A stretch of DNA of 64,000 nt from Bacillota bacterium (GCA_023435565.1 JAEYRN010000103.1:1-64000); one strand, 5' to 3'. Shown: positions 27,300 to 36,710, numbered from the stretch's first letter. The notes: a model not told the origin generated them from the sequence alone. A program made the numbers and translations.

Positions 27300-29357
27300 A
27301 TGTTTAAACAGATAAGTACTAAAAATATTCACCTTTTAATTAATTTGACGATGGCTTTTTTAATGCTCTTTATCACTTTTTATAGCTCCGCCAACATTTT
27401 AGCCGCTGGTTCGAAAATAACCACCGAATTAGTCGTCTTAATAAAAATTGATGCCACCAAAGTAGCATCAGTTGCTGCTATTCTCCCAACTTATGATGCT
27501 CAAACAAGATTATGTAATGAACTTAACGCTTACTTGAAAAAACAAGGGATTGGAGCCTCAGCCGCCGGTTTTACCATCTATCACGGTAATAAAGGTCGGA
27601 AGGTCGAGAACGAAGTCGTTCAACCCGTCACCGAATTGGGTAAAGATTCTCCACAGGTAAAATTAGTAAAAAAGGTTAATACCGATACTTATGATTTAAT
27701 TAAAAATGAAATTACTCAGCTGGCCGAAACTGAAATGAAACGGCATAAGATCACAGGGCTAAGTCTGGCCTTGGTGAACGATGAGAAAATCATTTGGACG
27801 ATAAGTTTAGGTTACGCTGATCGAAAAAATAAGATACCGATCACAGCCGATTCTCTTTTCAAAGTGGGTTCAATCTCCAAGCTATTTACGGCCACCGCTG
27901 TTATGCAACTGGCGGAGCAAGGAAAGATTGAGATCGATAAACCGCTACAAACTTATATCCCGGAATTTTCCATGAAAACCAGATATCCGAATAACGAACC
28001 GATTACTATCCGTTCCATCATGGCGCACCGTTCCGGTATTCCCGGCAATTATCTTCCTGCGCTATTAAATCCAAAATATCCTTATTTCACTGCAATAATA
28101 AATGATATCAAAGACGAATACGTGGCATATCCACCCAACTACATCACGGCTTATTCCAATTTAGCCGTAGACTTGCTCGGAGTTTTAGTGGAACGGGTCT
28201 CGGGCCAAAAATTCAATGATTACATAACCGAACACATCTTAAAACCTTTGGAAATGAACCATTCTTCTTTTGAATTGCGTGAAGAGATGAAACCTTTCCT
28301 TTCCAAAGGATATCGCAATCATAAACCGGCCGTAGACGATATCTGTCCGAATATTCACCCTGAAGGTTCACTTCATTCGAGCGTCAATGAAATGAGTAGT
28401 TTTCTGCGGATGGTATTAAAAAACGGTACTTATCAAGAACAGAATATTTTAAGAAAAGCAACCCTGGATGCGATGTTTACCCCACAACCCCATCTTCCTC
28501 TTGATTTAGAAGGTAACGGCCTCTCCGCCACCGGTTCGATCGGTTTAAACTGGTTCCTGGATAAGAATCCTTATTGGGGGAGTTGCGGTATCCATGACGG
28601 CGGGTCTCGCTTGTTTTTCAGCCGGCTGATAGTTCTGAAGGATTCCAAACTAGGAGTCATTGTGCTGACCAACTCAGTTAACGGGGAGATGGTAGCTAAT
28701 AAGATAGCCATTGAAACTATTAATTCGGCCTTAAAAGCAAAAATTGGTCCTCCCGGTAATTATTACGGTGAAACCGAAGCGTCTGTCAAACAAATTGAAT
28801 TACATCCAATAGAAGGGCTTTATGCCACCGTGGTGGGATTAGTGGAAGTTAAGCAAGAAGGAAAGCATATGGAGGCCAAAGTCCAAAAGTACCCCTTTAT
28901 TAAATTCCGGCTAATAGCTGATCCAGAGCGCTGGTTTATCGTAAAACCACTCCTTTTTGGCTTAATCCCGGTAAAAGTTGCTGACTTGGAAAATTTAAAA
29001 TTTGGCGTGTCTGAAATCAGCGGGGTCATAGTATTATTGGCTAATAACAACGGTGTAAAGAGCATTATGGGTGAAAAGTTTGAAAAAACTCCGATACCGG
29101 CTAATTGGAGGCAAAGATGCGGCAATTATGTTGAGACCGGTTATCAAGGACTTCCCAGCCTGAACTTTCGGATGAAATTAGTTATTCACCAAGGAGTGTT
29201 AATGGGTTATCCAAGACCGCTAATCCTAACCCCAATTTCCGATACTGAACTGCTGATCCGGGGATTGGGCCGGGATCTGCACGAAACTATCCGGATAATC
29301 AACGTTAATGGCGAGGAGCGGCTTTCATACGGAGGACTATTATTTAGGAAGAAGTAA
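27300..29357 (+). CDS. Secreted serine hydrolase (class C beta-lactamase/esterase fold)
   Basis: A 685-residue protein with an N-terminal signal or anchor helix. After about 120 residues of unassigned sequence it carries a beta-lactamase-fold domain: catalytic SxxK in VGSISKLFTATAVMQLAEQG, the YxN motif in AYSNLAVDLLG, and a late WGSCGIHDGGSRLFFS strand in the KTG position. About 200 further residues form a C-terminal domain. Such proteins act as D,D-peptidases or esterases and are not usually resistance enzymes. AAAGGGAG fixes ATG 27300. Confidence 0.85.
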   Translation: MFKQISTKNIHLLINLTMAFLMLFITFYSSANILAAGSKITTELVVLIKIDATKVASVAAILPTYDAQTRLCNELNAYLKKQGIGASAAGFTIYHGNKGRKVENEVVQPVTELGKDSPQVKLVKKVNTDTYDLIKNEITQLAETEMKRHKITGLSLALVNDEKIIWTISLGYADRKNKIPITADSLFKVGSISKLFTATAVMQLAEQGKIEIDKPLQTYIPEFSMKTRYPNNEPITIRSIMAHRSGIPGNYLPALLNPKYPYFTAIINDIKDEYVAYPPNYITAYSNLAVDLLGVLVERVSGQKFNDYITEHILKPLEMNHSSFELREEMKPFLSKGYRNHKPAVDDICPNIHPEGSLHSSVNEMSSFLRMVLKNGTYQEQNILRKATLDAMFTPQPHLPLDLEGNGLSATGSIGLNWFLDKNPYWGSCGIHDGGSRLFFSRLIVLKDSKLGVIVLTNSVNGEMVANKIAIETINSALKAKIGPPGNYYGETEASVKQIELHPIEGLYATVVGLVEVKQEGKHMEAKVQKYPFIKFRLIADPERWFIVKPLLFGLIPVKVADLENLKFGVSEISGVIVLLANNNGVKSIMGEKFEKTPIPANWRQRCGNYVETGYQGLPSLNFRMKLVIHQGVLMGYPRPLILTPISDTELLIRGLGRDLHETIRIINVNGEERLSYGGLLFRKK

Positions 29358-29362
29358 GCAAC

Positions 29363-29430
29363 CTCTGTGTCTCCGTGTCTCTGTGGCCAATAATGGTTTT
29401 TAGCCACAGAGGCTCAGAGGCACAGAGAAA
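29363..29430. repeat. CACAGAG-type inverted repeat
   Basis: CTCTGTGTCTCCGTGTCTC...GTGGC and GCCACAGAGGCTCAGAGGC are imperfect inverted arms around a 15-base loop. Similar sequence occurs at 4603. It could also serve as a terminator between the convergent genes. Confidence 0.6.
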
Positions 29431-29446
29431 GAGTTATATTGTTACC

Positions 29447-30553
29447 TTAATACTTAAAAAACACATGCTCCCCAATGGTCGCCGTAACCGGCTGCGACCG
29501 GACCCACTGGTTCGTAGTCTTAGCCGGATTATAAAACCCGTTTGCCCCATTACTGGGGTCTGCCCCCTGGACCGCTTGTTCCACCGCTTGAAAAGAGCTG
29601 GGGCTTGCCGGTTGGTTAATCCGCCCGTCCAAAACCGGGCTATATTGATATTTTCCGCTATCTACCTGATAAATGATGCCCGGAATAGTTTTAGGATAGC
29701 GCGGGTCCTCCAGCCGGTTCAAAATGGTGGCCGCAACGGCAACTTGCCCCTGAAAGGGCTCGCCTGCCGACTCCGCCGAAACCAACCGCGCCAAAAGCTC
29801 CAGATCGCTTTGGCTAAGATTAAATCTCGGAGTTGGGCCCCCGTTATCGGGCATCGGCTTGGGTATCGACAACCTTTGGCCGGGCAGCACCGCTGAAGCA
29901 TTACTTAGATGATTAGCTTCGAGTAAGGCTGTAACCGATATCCCGTATCTTTTGGCTATTAAGTATAATGGTTCACCGTGCTTTACTATGTAGGTAACCG
30001 AACCGGACTGAGACATCCCGCCTCTCGGTATGGGTATCTTCAGAGTTTGGCCTGCCCAAATACCGGTCCCGGAAAGTTCGTTGGCATTTTGGATTATTTC
30101 CACGGTAACACCGTACTTTTCGGAAATCTTGCTCAGGCTTTCTCCGTTTTGGACCCGGTGGAACCGGTAGGGGTCGGGAATTGTCAACAGTTGCCCTGTA
30201 GTAACATAGTTGGCGGGTAGGTTATTGGCTTCTCGCAACGCGTCCGGCGATATTTGGTAACGTTTGGCGATACTAAGAAGGGAGTCGCCGTTACGGACGG
30301 TATAACTGGCACTAACTGACGGCACTGTGTTTTGTCTCGATAATCTCAGGACTTGTCCGGGATAAATCTCCGCGGTCTTTAACCCGTTGTTTTGCTGAAG
30401 GGCTGCGATGGAGGTCCCATAACGGGCTGCGATGGAATAGAGGGAATCTCCCGGTTGAACGTAATAATTCTGGCCTCTGACGATATCACCTAAACTAAAA
30501 AATAACAGAATCAAACTGAAAACCGATACCCGTTTGCCAGTGGCGGTTTCCAT
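29447..30553 (-). CDS. LysM x4 cell-wall hydrolase (SleB/CwlJ type)
   Basis: A 368-residue secreted hydrolase. Signal peptide, then four LysM modules of about 45 residues (YYVQPGDSLYSIAARYG, YTVRNGDSLLSIAKRY, HRVQNGESLSKISEKYG, YIVKHGEPLYLIAKRYG), then a Hydrolase_2 domain from about 250: LLARLVSAESAGEPFQGQVA with the catalytic-type glutamate, AATILNRLEDPRYP and the final NQWVRSQPVTATIG. Relatives hydrolyse spore cortex or vegetative peptidoglycan. AAGGAG is nine bases before the second ATG (30553), which is preferred to 30559. Confidence 0.9.
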   Translation of the reverse strand: METATGKRVSVFSLILLFFSLGDIVRGQNYYVQPGDSLYSIAARYGTSIAALQQNNGLKTAEIYPGQVLRLSRQNTVPSVSASYTVRNGDSLLSIAKRYQISPDALREANNLPANYVTTGQLLTIPDPYRFHRVQNGESLSKISEKYGVTVEIIQNANELSGTGIWAGQTLKIPIPRGGMSQSGSVTYIVKHGEPLYLIAKRYGISVTALLEANHLSNASAVLPGQRLSIPKPMPDNGGPTPRFNLSQSDLELLARLVSAESAGEPFQGQVAVAATILNRLEDPRYPKTIPGIIYQVDSGKYQYSPVLDGRINQPASPSSFQAVEQAVQGADPSNGANGFYNPAKTTNQWVRSQPVTATIGEHVFFKY

Positions 30554-30749
30554 AGCCATAAACTCCTTCGCGCCACTTCCTACCGATCAAAGAGCAAAGC
30601 CATGATATGTAATGAGCAGTAATATTTATCGTATTCAGGAATGTGGCTGCATTATTTTCTTGGCTTAACAGTTCTTGACATAAAGGTAGCTTCCTTTTGG
30701 GAAAGATTGGAGAACAAAAGTTTGAATTGTGTAATTTGAGGGTCTGTAG

Positions 30750-31382
30750 CTAGAGTTGTTTTTTTGACATCCCGTTTCCATTGACATGATAGTCATATAA
30801 TTTGTCGTCCTGCCATTTTAACGGATTATTACTGATATACGTTCGGATTTTATCCAATTCATTTTCATTACGGATTATATGTTCCCAATAATTTCGCTGC
30901 CAAACATCGTAAACGGTTGTATTTTGCCGCATCCAATTGGTAACGCCGATTTTGAATCCCCTAATAATTGATCCAATGGTTTTCGATGTGCCGCGTGGTT
31001 GGTGGCGGTCATCGCGTAGGGGCGAAAAATTTTTCGCCCCTACACCAACAACAACAATACCATCATTGCCATCATTGCCACCATCACCATCAATAACGTT
31101 ACCATCCACACCCATCCTAATGGAAATAATCCCATGCACATGATTGGGCATGATTACGTATTCGTCCAATTCCGCATGGGGGAAATGCGTGGGAATATCA
31201 TTCCAACAATTTTCGACCATCATTCCCGCATCATTTAAAATCATTACATCATTAATGATATCACCAAACAGGCATTGATGATTGTCCGTGCAAATGGTGA
31301 CAAAATATAAACCGGTCCGTGAATAGTCATAACCCCGCAATCTAATGGAACGACGATGATGTTTATAGGAATCGTATTTCAT
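30750..31382 (-). CDS. REP-associated tyrosine transposase-like protein (RAYT), with palindrome insertion
   Basis: A 210-residue IS200-like Y1 transposase. It opens with HHRRSIRLRGYDYSRTGLYF, has the metal-binding HUH-type motif MPNHVHGII, and a late WQRNYWEHIIRNENEL segment carrying the candidate catalytic tyrosine. Between the two halves is a low-complexity Gly/Asp/Val stretch followed by VGAKNFSPLRDD, which is encoded by a perfect 28-bp palindrome (31016-31043). The frame stays open across the insertion. RAYT proteins mobilise or maintain REP palindromes. It overlaps the next gene's stop by one base. Confidence 0.85.
   Translation of the reverse strand: MKYDSYKHHRRSIRLRGYDYSRTGLYFVTICTDNHQCLFGDIINDVMILNDAGMMVENCWNDIPTHFPHAELDEYVIMPNHVHGIISIRMGVDGNVIDGDGGNDGNDGIVVVGVGAKNFSPLRDDRHQPRGTSKTIGSIIRGFKIGVTNWMRQNTTVYDVWQRNYWEHIIRNENELDKIRTYISNNPLKWQDDKLYDYHVNGNGMSKKQL
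31016..31043. repeat. Perfect 28-bp palindrome inside the RAYT gene
   Basis: GTAGGGGCGAAAAA is directly joined to its complement. In my experience this sequence is a common dispersed palindrome in many bacterial genomes. Here it is in frame within the transposase. Confidence 0.85.
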
Positions 31383-31642
31383 TAGTCAGATCCTGAATCC
31401 TCCGTCTTACCGCCGGTCGTTTCTCCTGTTTTCTCCGTTTCCGTTTCCTGTCGGGGTTTTCTTTTGCTAAAAAACAATACCGCGGCAAACACCATTAAAA
31501 TGAAAGTAGCGTCATCAATTATCCGTTTGTATTTTACGAAAATATCCAATTTAAAAACAGCTTGAACTGCTCCGAGCAATATTAACAATAATCCTATCCC
31601 TAAGACAATTAGCCGTTTTTGAAGATCGGTCAATCTATTCAT
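31382..31642 (-). CDS. Small two-helix membrane protein
   Basis: An 86-residue protein with two hydrophobic helices (LIVLGIGLLLILLGAVQAVF and ATFILMVFAAVLFF) and a charged Glu/Thr/Gly-rich C-terminal tail. GGAGG precedes the ATG. No family recognised. It lies directly upstream of the RAYT gene with one-base overlap. Confidence 0.65.
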   Translation of the reverse strand: MNRLTDLQKRLIVLGIGLLLILLGAVQAVFKLDIFVKYKRIIDDATFILMVFAAVLFFSKRKPRQETETEKTGETTGGKTEDSGSD

Positions 31643-31781
31643 AAGCGCGCCTCCGATATAAATTAATAAGCAATATATCTTTCAATTAAAAACTTAAAAA
31701 CCCTTTATCAATCGAATTTTTGTTAATATGTTACAGTTTGAAGGGTGAAAAGAATTAATGAAAATTTTTCTTCCCCCGTCT

Positions 31782-31882
31782 TCGTGTTCTTCGTGGTGGA
31801 AATAATGTTTTAGTCAATAAGTTACAGCAAGTGCTAGCCTAAAAAACCATCTTCACCACGAAGAGCACGAAGAACACGAAGT
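31782..31882. repeat. CTTCGTG-type inverted repeat
   Basis: CTTCGTGTTCTTCGTGGTGG and a longer arm TTCACCACGAAGAGCACGAA with trailing GAACACGAAG flank about 50 bases. It is a dispersed intergenic palindrome family. The remainder of 31643-31989 holds nothing I can name. Confidence 0.6.
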
Positions 31883-31989
31883 TTTGACCTGTGTTTTTCT
31901 TCATGTCCTTCTATTCTTCATGGTAGGATTAATGTCTTTTCATAGTTTATTATATCAAGCCAAAAAATCTTTATTAAAATGCAGCAACA

Positions 31990-32301
31990 TCAATTGTAAA
32001 TTAAATCAACCTCTCCCTCCCCAACTTTCTCAATCCATCGGCATAAACAAATCCCGTCCATCAGACCGCGGCTGTACATGATTTCGTCCTGGCGGTTTAG
32101 TTGGCCCATTTGTTCGGATAGATAGTCATCCAGCAAGTCCCGGTATTCGGAAGAAAGTTCGTCCAGGAGCCGGTCCAACATTTCGGAGGGCAGCTTCTCA
32201 AGTTCTTTGTATTCTGGGTCGTGGATCAGGATTTCATCGCGGATTTGGCAGATCCGTTCGAAGATGTATTTGTGAATGCCTTTACTTTCGGAGTTAAGCA
32301 T
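31990..32301 (-). CDS. Conserved-looking hypothetical protein
   Basis: A 103-residue acidic helical protein (SKGIHKYIFERICQIRDEIL, then LSSEYRDLLDDYLSEQMGQL) with no membrane segment. The ending RGLMDGICLCRWIEKV loosely recalls small DUF6809-like proteins, but I cannot assign it. GGAGG precedes ATG 32301. A second, truncated copy of its 5' end lies just upstream at 32350-32478. Confidence 0.6.
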   Translation of the reverse strand: MLNSESKGIHKYIFERICQIRDEILIHDPEYKELEKLPSEMLDRLLDELSSEYRDLLDDYLSEQMGQLNRQDEIMYSRGLMDGICLCRWIEKVGEGEVDLIYN

Positions 32302-32349
32302 GAGAACCTCCATAGTTACTTAAGAATTTCAAACTTCAAACTTCACAAT

Positions 32350-32478
32350 TCAAACTTCTGAACTACTTACATAATCCGCAACAATGTATTCAGGGTCATG
32401 TATCAGGATCTCATCATGAATTTGACAAATCCTTTCAAAGATGAGTTTTTGAATGCCTTTACTTTGATCGCTAAGCAT
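32350..32478 (-). pseudogene. Truncated duplicate of the 31990-32301 gene
   Basis: A 42-codon frame reads MLSDQSKGIQKLIFERICQI then HDEILIHDPEY, nearly the same as the first 33 residues of the intact neighbour, including the same GGAGGTTCTC leader, and then diverges into unrelated sequence and a stop. It is a 5' duplication that lost its 3' part. Confidence 0.75.
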
Positions 32479-32499
32479 GAGAACCTCCAGTCTTTTTTA

Positions 32500-32585
32500 A
32501 TGTATAATGTACAATTGACAATTTACAATTATTAAGAACGTACAAAATGGTTTTAATTGTGCATTGTACATTGTACATTGTGAAT
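32500..32585. repeat. ACAATTTACAATT-type inverted repeat
   Basis: TAATGTACAATTGACAATTT and the inverted form TGTGCATTGTACATTGTACA face each other. Related AT-rich repeats lie at 44270-44335 and 49826-49860. This type is dispersed in intergenic DNA. Confidence 0.55.
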
Positions 32586-32785
32586 GATTCTTGGTGGTGG
32601 GTTTTGTATTTACACTGGTTTTAAACGGTAAGGGTTATGCTAGCCATGGATTTCTAATCCGAGGCGGTCAAAATGGCCGAATCCTCTCTCGTTGAGTGAA
32701 AAGAGGTTTTGTGGTAAAATATTGGCAAGTATCGCCAAAAATTTGAGTTCACAAAATGCAATATAATCCATTTCTAATCCTTTAT

Positions 32786-32818
32786 GTTACCTATAGTAAC
32801 ACTTGTGTTTAATAGTGT
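32786..32818 (+). promoter_or_regulatory. Candidate operator upstream of the XRE regulator
   Basis: GTTAC-CTATA-GTAAC (32786-32800) and ACACT/AGTGT (32799-32818) are two short dyads 30-60 bases before the XRE start. Autoregulation is inferred. Confidence 0.4.
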
Positions 32819-32849
32819 CAAAAAAATTTTGATAGAAAAGGATATAACT

Positions 32850-33197
32850 ATGAGCATTGGAGAAAAAATTAAAAAATTACGGCAAGAAAAGAACGTTTCG
32901 CAAGCGGAATTAGGAGAAATTGTCGGAGTTCACGAAAAACATATTAGCCGTTATGAACGGGGAATATCCCGGCCATCGGTGGAAATCTTGCGGAAAATGG
33001 CTGGATATTTTGGTGTTTCCATTGATTTTATTGTCAATGAAGATAATTCAGCTTTTGATAAAGAGAGCAAAGATCATGAACTGTTAGATTATTTTGAGGA
33101 AGCAAACCGGTTGGAAGAAGAAGATAAAAATATTATAAAAGGGGTTTTGGACGCTATTATTTTTAAGGCGAAGATGAAGCGGTTGAAGAATAAATAA
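32850..33197 (+). CDS. XRE-family helix-turn-helix regulator
   Basis: A 115-residue regulator. The HTH_3 domain covers residues 1-62 (IGEKIKKLRQEKNVSQAELG, then EKHISRYERGISRPSVEIL), followed by an acidic helical tail. Such proteins regulate phage, mobile or defence genes. AAAAGGAT precedes ATG 32850; the frame opens further upstream inside the operator. It points towards the convergent OLD-type gene, so it probably regulates itself and possibly the island. Confidence 0.88.
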   Translation: MSIGEKIKKLRQEKNVSQAELGEIVGVHEKHISRYERGISRPSVEILRKMAGYFGVSIDFIVNEDNSAFDKESKDHELLDYFEEANRLEEEDKNIIKGVLDAIIFKAKMKRLKNK

Positions 33198-33241
33198 CAA
33201 AATTACCCAACTAAAGATCTACACTACCAACTAGAACACCT

Positions 33242-35020
33242 TTATATTTGGTATTTCCTATATGCCTCTAATCCTTCAATAAGCTGAATTAAATCATTTG
33301 GAATTTCAGCATATGAAAACTCATCAATAATCCTAAAGTCAGTTAAAGTTACAGAGTATTTATCTTGAATATCTGTTCGAATCTTTTGTAAAATTTCTTT
33401 ACCCGGAACAATTTCCATACGAGTTTCAATATTATCCCATTTTAAATTAAATTGATTAATTGTTTCAGTAGTTAATGTGGCTTGGTCGATCCTAGAATGT
33501 TCATAATAATTATTCCTTTTTGCAATATATTGGGCTTGAATATTACTTTTAAGTGGGTTGGTTATTACTTCTAATAGTTGACTTATAGAACCATATTGCA
33601 AAGGTTGAATATTTAATCGTTTTGATCTTTCAATAATTGCCTTATTAATAGCTCTTTCTAGTACTATCGGCACTAATAGATAATTTTCTATCTCTTTCCG
33701 ATGGTGTATGTGGGCAAATGAGACGTATTGTTTTAACTCGTCCAATATTTCTTCTAACTGTTCATCACACCAATAATCCCGATCAAAGATTGTCCCAATA
33801 TTTAAATTACACTTTAATGCGGACTGAAATCCCCATGACAATGCTTTTATTTGTTCCCACGATGAAAACCCACCAGATTCAATAGAAGTGATATCATTCC
33901 CAGAGGCTAATACTGGATAATTTATTTTCCTAGCAAATCTACGAATAATTTTAAAATCATCTAATCCCTCAACGAAAAGTAATCGACGATTCCTTGCTAG
34001 TTGGGTTAAAGTAATATTTTGTATTGAACCAACAGCATCCATTGCTTTCTGAATTCCATCAACATCTTTTAATCTAATTGCCAAATTCTTAGCTTTATCA
34101 ATTAATAGTATTTCTGAGGCATCAGCTTCACCCATTATTTCAGTTGAATGAGTTGCAATCATAATATCCGGACCAGCTTCTCTGAGAATCCCCAATAATT
34201 GACGTTGTACATCTGGATGTAAATATACTTCAGGTTCATCAACAATAAAAATTGATGAGTCGTTACACCTAAATATATGAGTAAGAAGCTGACACCATAT
34301 TTGAAAACCAAAACCTGACCAATATAATTCTCTAGTCATTCTATTTTCTAAGCAAAACATAATCAAGTAGTTTGATTTTGTAGAAATAATTTTTTCGGGT
34401 GGTGTAATTTCCATCCCGGGCCATGTTTTACTAATCAAACTGGCAAATTCACTAAATCCATCAGAATAATAATTCCAATAATTTCTAAAATGTCGGGAGG
34501 CTCTATGAGTATTCATCCCTCGTCTTACAGTCTCTTCTGTAACTGCAATCTCATTATGTTCAACAGGTCCAAGAACAGGAACAATACTAATTTTGATAGG
34601 AAATTCCTGTTTGAATATATTCATTGAATGTATATATCTACCATGTGCATTTGGAATTAACATACATCCACCATCACTTGGAAAAAATAAAGTCAATTTA
34701 TTTTTATTTGATAACTTAAATTCAATACTAGAATCAATTGTTCTATAATCAGTATGTACATTCTCGGTTGATATTGGAAGTATGTCAGTTGGAATAGGAT
34801 AACCCAATGTTTTCCCTTCCGGACCAATGACACTTGTTGGTTGTTTTGAACGAGCTATTCTGAGACCAATTTCTAAAACTCTAAAAGCACTTATAACAGT
34901 AGATTTACCACAATTATTAGGACCAACTAAGATATTCATGTGTTGTAATTTAACACTATAACTATTAAAAGCTTTAAAATTATTAAATTCTATAGTAGAA
35001 ATTACAACTTTATCGGACAA
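33242..35020 (-). CDS. OLD-family AAA ATPase/TOPRIM nuclease
   Basis: About 592 residues. The N-terminal ABC-type ATPase has FNNFKAFNSYSVKLQ and Walker A VGPNNCGKST. The C-terminal half has the D-loop-type segment SSIFIVDEPEVYLHPDVQRQ and MIATHSTEI, then a TOPRIM domain starting LLFVEGLDDFKIIRRF. This is the architecture of overcoming-lysogenization-defect nucleases, several of which are anti-phage. The partner helicase of Gabija (GajB) is absent. The start is uncertain: TTG 35020 has AAAGGGATGG at good distance; ATG 35029 is also possible. Confidence 0.82.
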   Translation of the reverse strand: MSDKVVISTIEFNNFKAFNSYSVKLQHMNILVGPNNCGKSTVISAFRVLEIGLRIARSKQPTSVIGPEGKTLGYPIPTDILPISTENVHTDYRTIDSSIEFKLSNKNKLTLFFPSDGGCMLIPNAHGRYIHSMNIFKQEFPIKISIVPVLGPVEHNEIAVTEETVRRGMNTHRASRHFRNYWNYYSDGFSEFASLISKTWPGMEITPPEKIISTKSNYLIMFCLENRMTRELYWSGFGFQIWCQLLTHIFRCNDSSIFIVDEPEVYLHPDVQRQLLGILREAGPDIMIATHSTEIMGEADASEILLIDKAKNLAIRLKDVDGIQKAMDAVGSIQNITLTQLARNRRLLFVEGLDDFKIIRRFARKINYPVLASGNDITSIESGGFSSWEQIKALSWGFQSALKCNLNIGTIFDRDYWCDEQLEEILDELKQYVSFAHIHHRKEIENYLLVPIVLERAINKAIIERSKRLNIQPLQYGSISQLLEVITNPLKSNIQAQYIAKRNNYYEHSRIDQATLTTETINQFNLKWDNIETRMEIVPGKEILQKIRTDIQDKYSVTLTDFRIIDEFSYAEIPNDLIQLIEGLEAYRKYQI

Positions 35021-35118
35021 TATTACCATCCCTTTCATATAAGCTAGAAAAATTATCTCTTTTGGAAACTTGAACAATCGATATAAGAGTTGTTAAAAAA
35101 GAAAAATCTTTTTCGGAA

Positions 35119-35165
35119 TCATCACGCTTGAAGCGGTAACCCCGCATGATGTTGAACATTACTCG
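35119..35165. repeat. Imperfect palindrome ending in GTTGAAC
   Basis: AATCATCACGC and GCATGATGTTGAAC face each other around about 16 bases between the OLD gene and its neighbour. The right end matches the integron core pattern GTTRRRY, but the left arm does not carry the matching box. Confidence 0.3.
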
Positions 35166-35209
35166 TGACATTTAAAATAGTTAAATCATAAAGATGACCA
35201 TTATATTAT

Positions 35210-36463
35210 TTAGTGATTAATAATATTTCCATTTGCATTATTTTGTTTTTTAAAAACTGAATTAATCAGAGAAAATGTCTTAAATTGATAGTGGAATGCT
35301 AATTTGATAATCTCTATCATACCTTTTTCAGATATCTCTCCAATTGTTCGTAAAATTAGAACACTAACAACTGTGCTAAAAGTGAACCATGTACCAATAC
35401 AAAGAACTAATTGCCACCAGTTAAGTCCAATCTTAAAAACTACTAAAATCAAACCCAAGATAGCCCCGATTATAAATAAGAAAAAAGCACCTACAACCCA
35501 TAATTTAAGTAAAGGATTCTCGTCTAAAATTTGTTCTTTTTCAATGGCTTTAGCTCTTTTCAAATTAATCCTCCTCATCAACTTAACAATCTCTTCTTCA
35601 TTTTTAAATTCATTATAAATATCATCCCAAAAATTAATGTTATGAAGTAAAAGTCTACTAATATTATTAAGAATGTTTTCCGCACCAATTAAATATTGTT
35701 CAGACTCGGGGTTTGTTCTAAAAGCTTCAATAGCCCATTTATAACCCTCTAAGGAACTTTCAATTAGCTGCTTTGCTAATTGAAACGAAACATATTTCCC
35801 TTCAATCTCTGTTACTTTTGCAATATCAAAAACAATAATATTTGCATAGGCCGATGATTCGTTAACTAATGTACCCAAATAGTTACCTTGTGTTATTCTT
35901 TGCAAATCTGCAGGTAAGCTGTTTTCCTTAATAAAGGCTAAGGTTTCTTCAGCTCTTATTCGAATTGTTCTATAGTAATCTAATGTAGCCACAAAATCGT
36001 TATCATCCCATTTTAGCCTCGCCTCTATTGCTAGTCCTTGTAATTCACAATTCATCTTATAAAATAGCCATCGAGGTAGGTGTTTTTGTAGCTTTTCTTT
36101 TGTTTTCCCTTGAAAAAGACCTAAACATGATTTTGTAATTTCAATAGCTTCATTTATAAAATTGAGACTACCTTCATGAAATTCTTTGGCACGATTATAA
36201 TCCCGCTTTTCGTAGTAATAATACCGTTTACAATCGTATTCTTCGTAAAAGTAGTAATTTGAATATATCCTACATTCTTGCTTTAGTGTTATTGAGATTG
36301 AAGAATTGTTTATATATTCTTCTGTCAATTGAGCAGCGGCATTAAATTCTTTGGCTGCTTGTAAGTATAAATCCTTCTGACTTTTTGATTTTCTTGCCAT
36401 ACCTTTAAAATTCATTCCATCATTGTAATGTTGAAAAATAATATTAGCATTAGGTTTTGTCAT
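35210..36463 (-). CDS. Hypothetical helical protein with C-terminal membrane anchor
   Basis: A 417-residue protein. Residues 1-300 are helical and rich in Tyr, Lys and Glu, with a TPR-like feel (NRAKEFHEGSLNFINEAIEI), followed by two hydrophobic helices at about 325-350 and 357-378 and a cytoplasmic tail. I recognise no family. It sits upstream of the OLD nuclease gene on the same strand and might be its membrane partner, but that is only inferred from position. Confidence 0.6.
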   Translation of the reverse strand: MTKPNANIIFQHYNDGMNFKGMARKSKSQKDLYLQAAKEFNAAAQLTEEYINNSSISITLKQECRIYSNYYFYEEYDCKRYYYYEKRDYNRAKEFHEGSLNFINEAIEITKSCLGLFQGKTKEKLQKHLPRWLFYKMNCELQGLAIEARLKWDDNDFVATLDYYRTIRIRAEETLAFIKENSLPADLQRITQGNYLGTLVNESSAYANIIVFDIAKVTEIEGKYVSFQLAKQLIESSLEGYKWAIEAFRTNPESEQYLIGAENILNNISRLLLHNINFWDDIYNEFKNEEEIVKLMRRINLKRAKAIEKEQILDENPLLKLWVVGAFFLFIIGAILGLILVVFKIGLNWWQLVLCIGTWFTFSTVVSVLILRTIGEISEKGMIEIIKLAFHYQFKTFSLINSVFKKQNNANGNIINH

Positions 36464-36466
36464 TTT

Positions 36467-36600
36467 TTACTTCACTTTCATTGATAATACTAATTCTACT
36501 TTATATGTAACATATTCGTTAATATCTTCCATATTCTTTGTTTCTAGAGGAAATTTGGGTAAAAGTACCCTATCCATGAAGTCTTTATATAACCTATCGC
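36467..36600 (-). pseudogene. C-terminal gene fragment adjoining an intron tail
   Basis: The frame reads LYKDFMDRVLLPKFPLETKN then MEDINEYVTYKV to a stop at 36467. A similar fragment (KDFRDREILPKFVCETGN, LEDIREYCTYKV) lies at 40792-40905. The upstream part is replaced by the group II intron tail. The parent gene is unknown. Confidence 0.6.
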
Positions 36601-36611
36601 CACATAAAAGG

Positions 36612-36710
<99 letters not shown>

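Noticed and set aside
27300..29357. Antibiotic-resistance beta-lactamase
   Set aside because: The fold is shared, but size, extra domains and motif context fit D,D-peptidase or esterase-like serine hydrolases better.
33242..36463. Gabija system (GajA-GajB)
   Set aside because: The OLD-type ATPase is present, but the neighbour is a membrane-anchored helical protein without helicase motifs.
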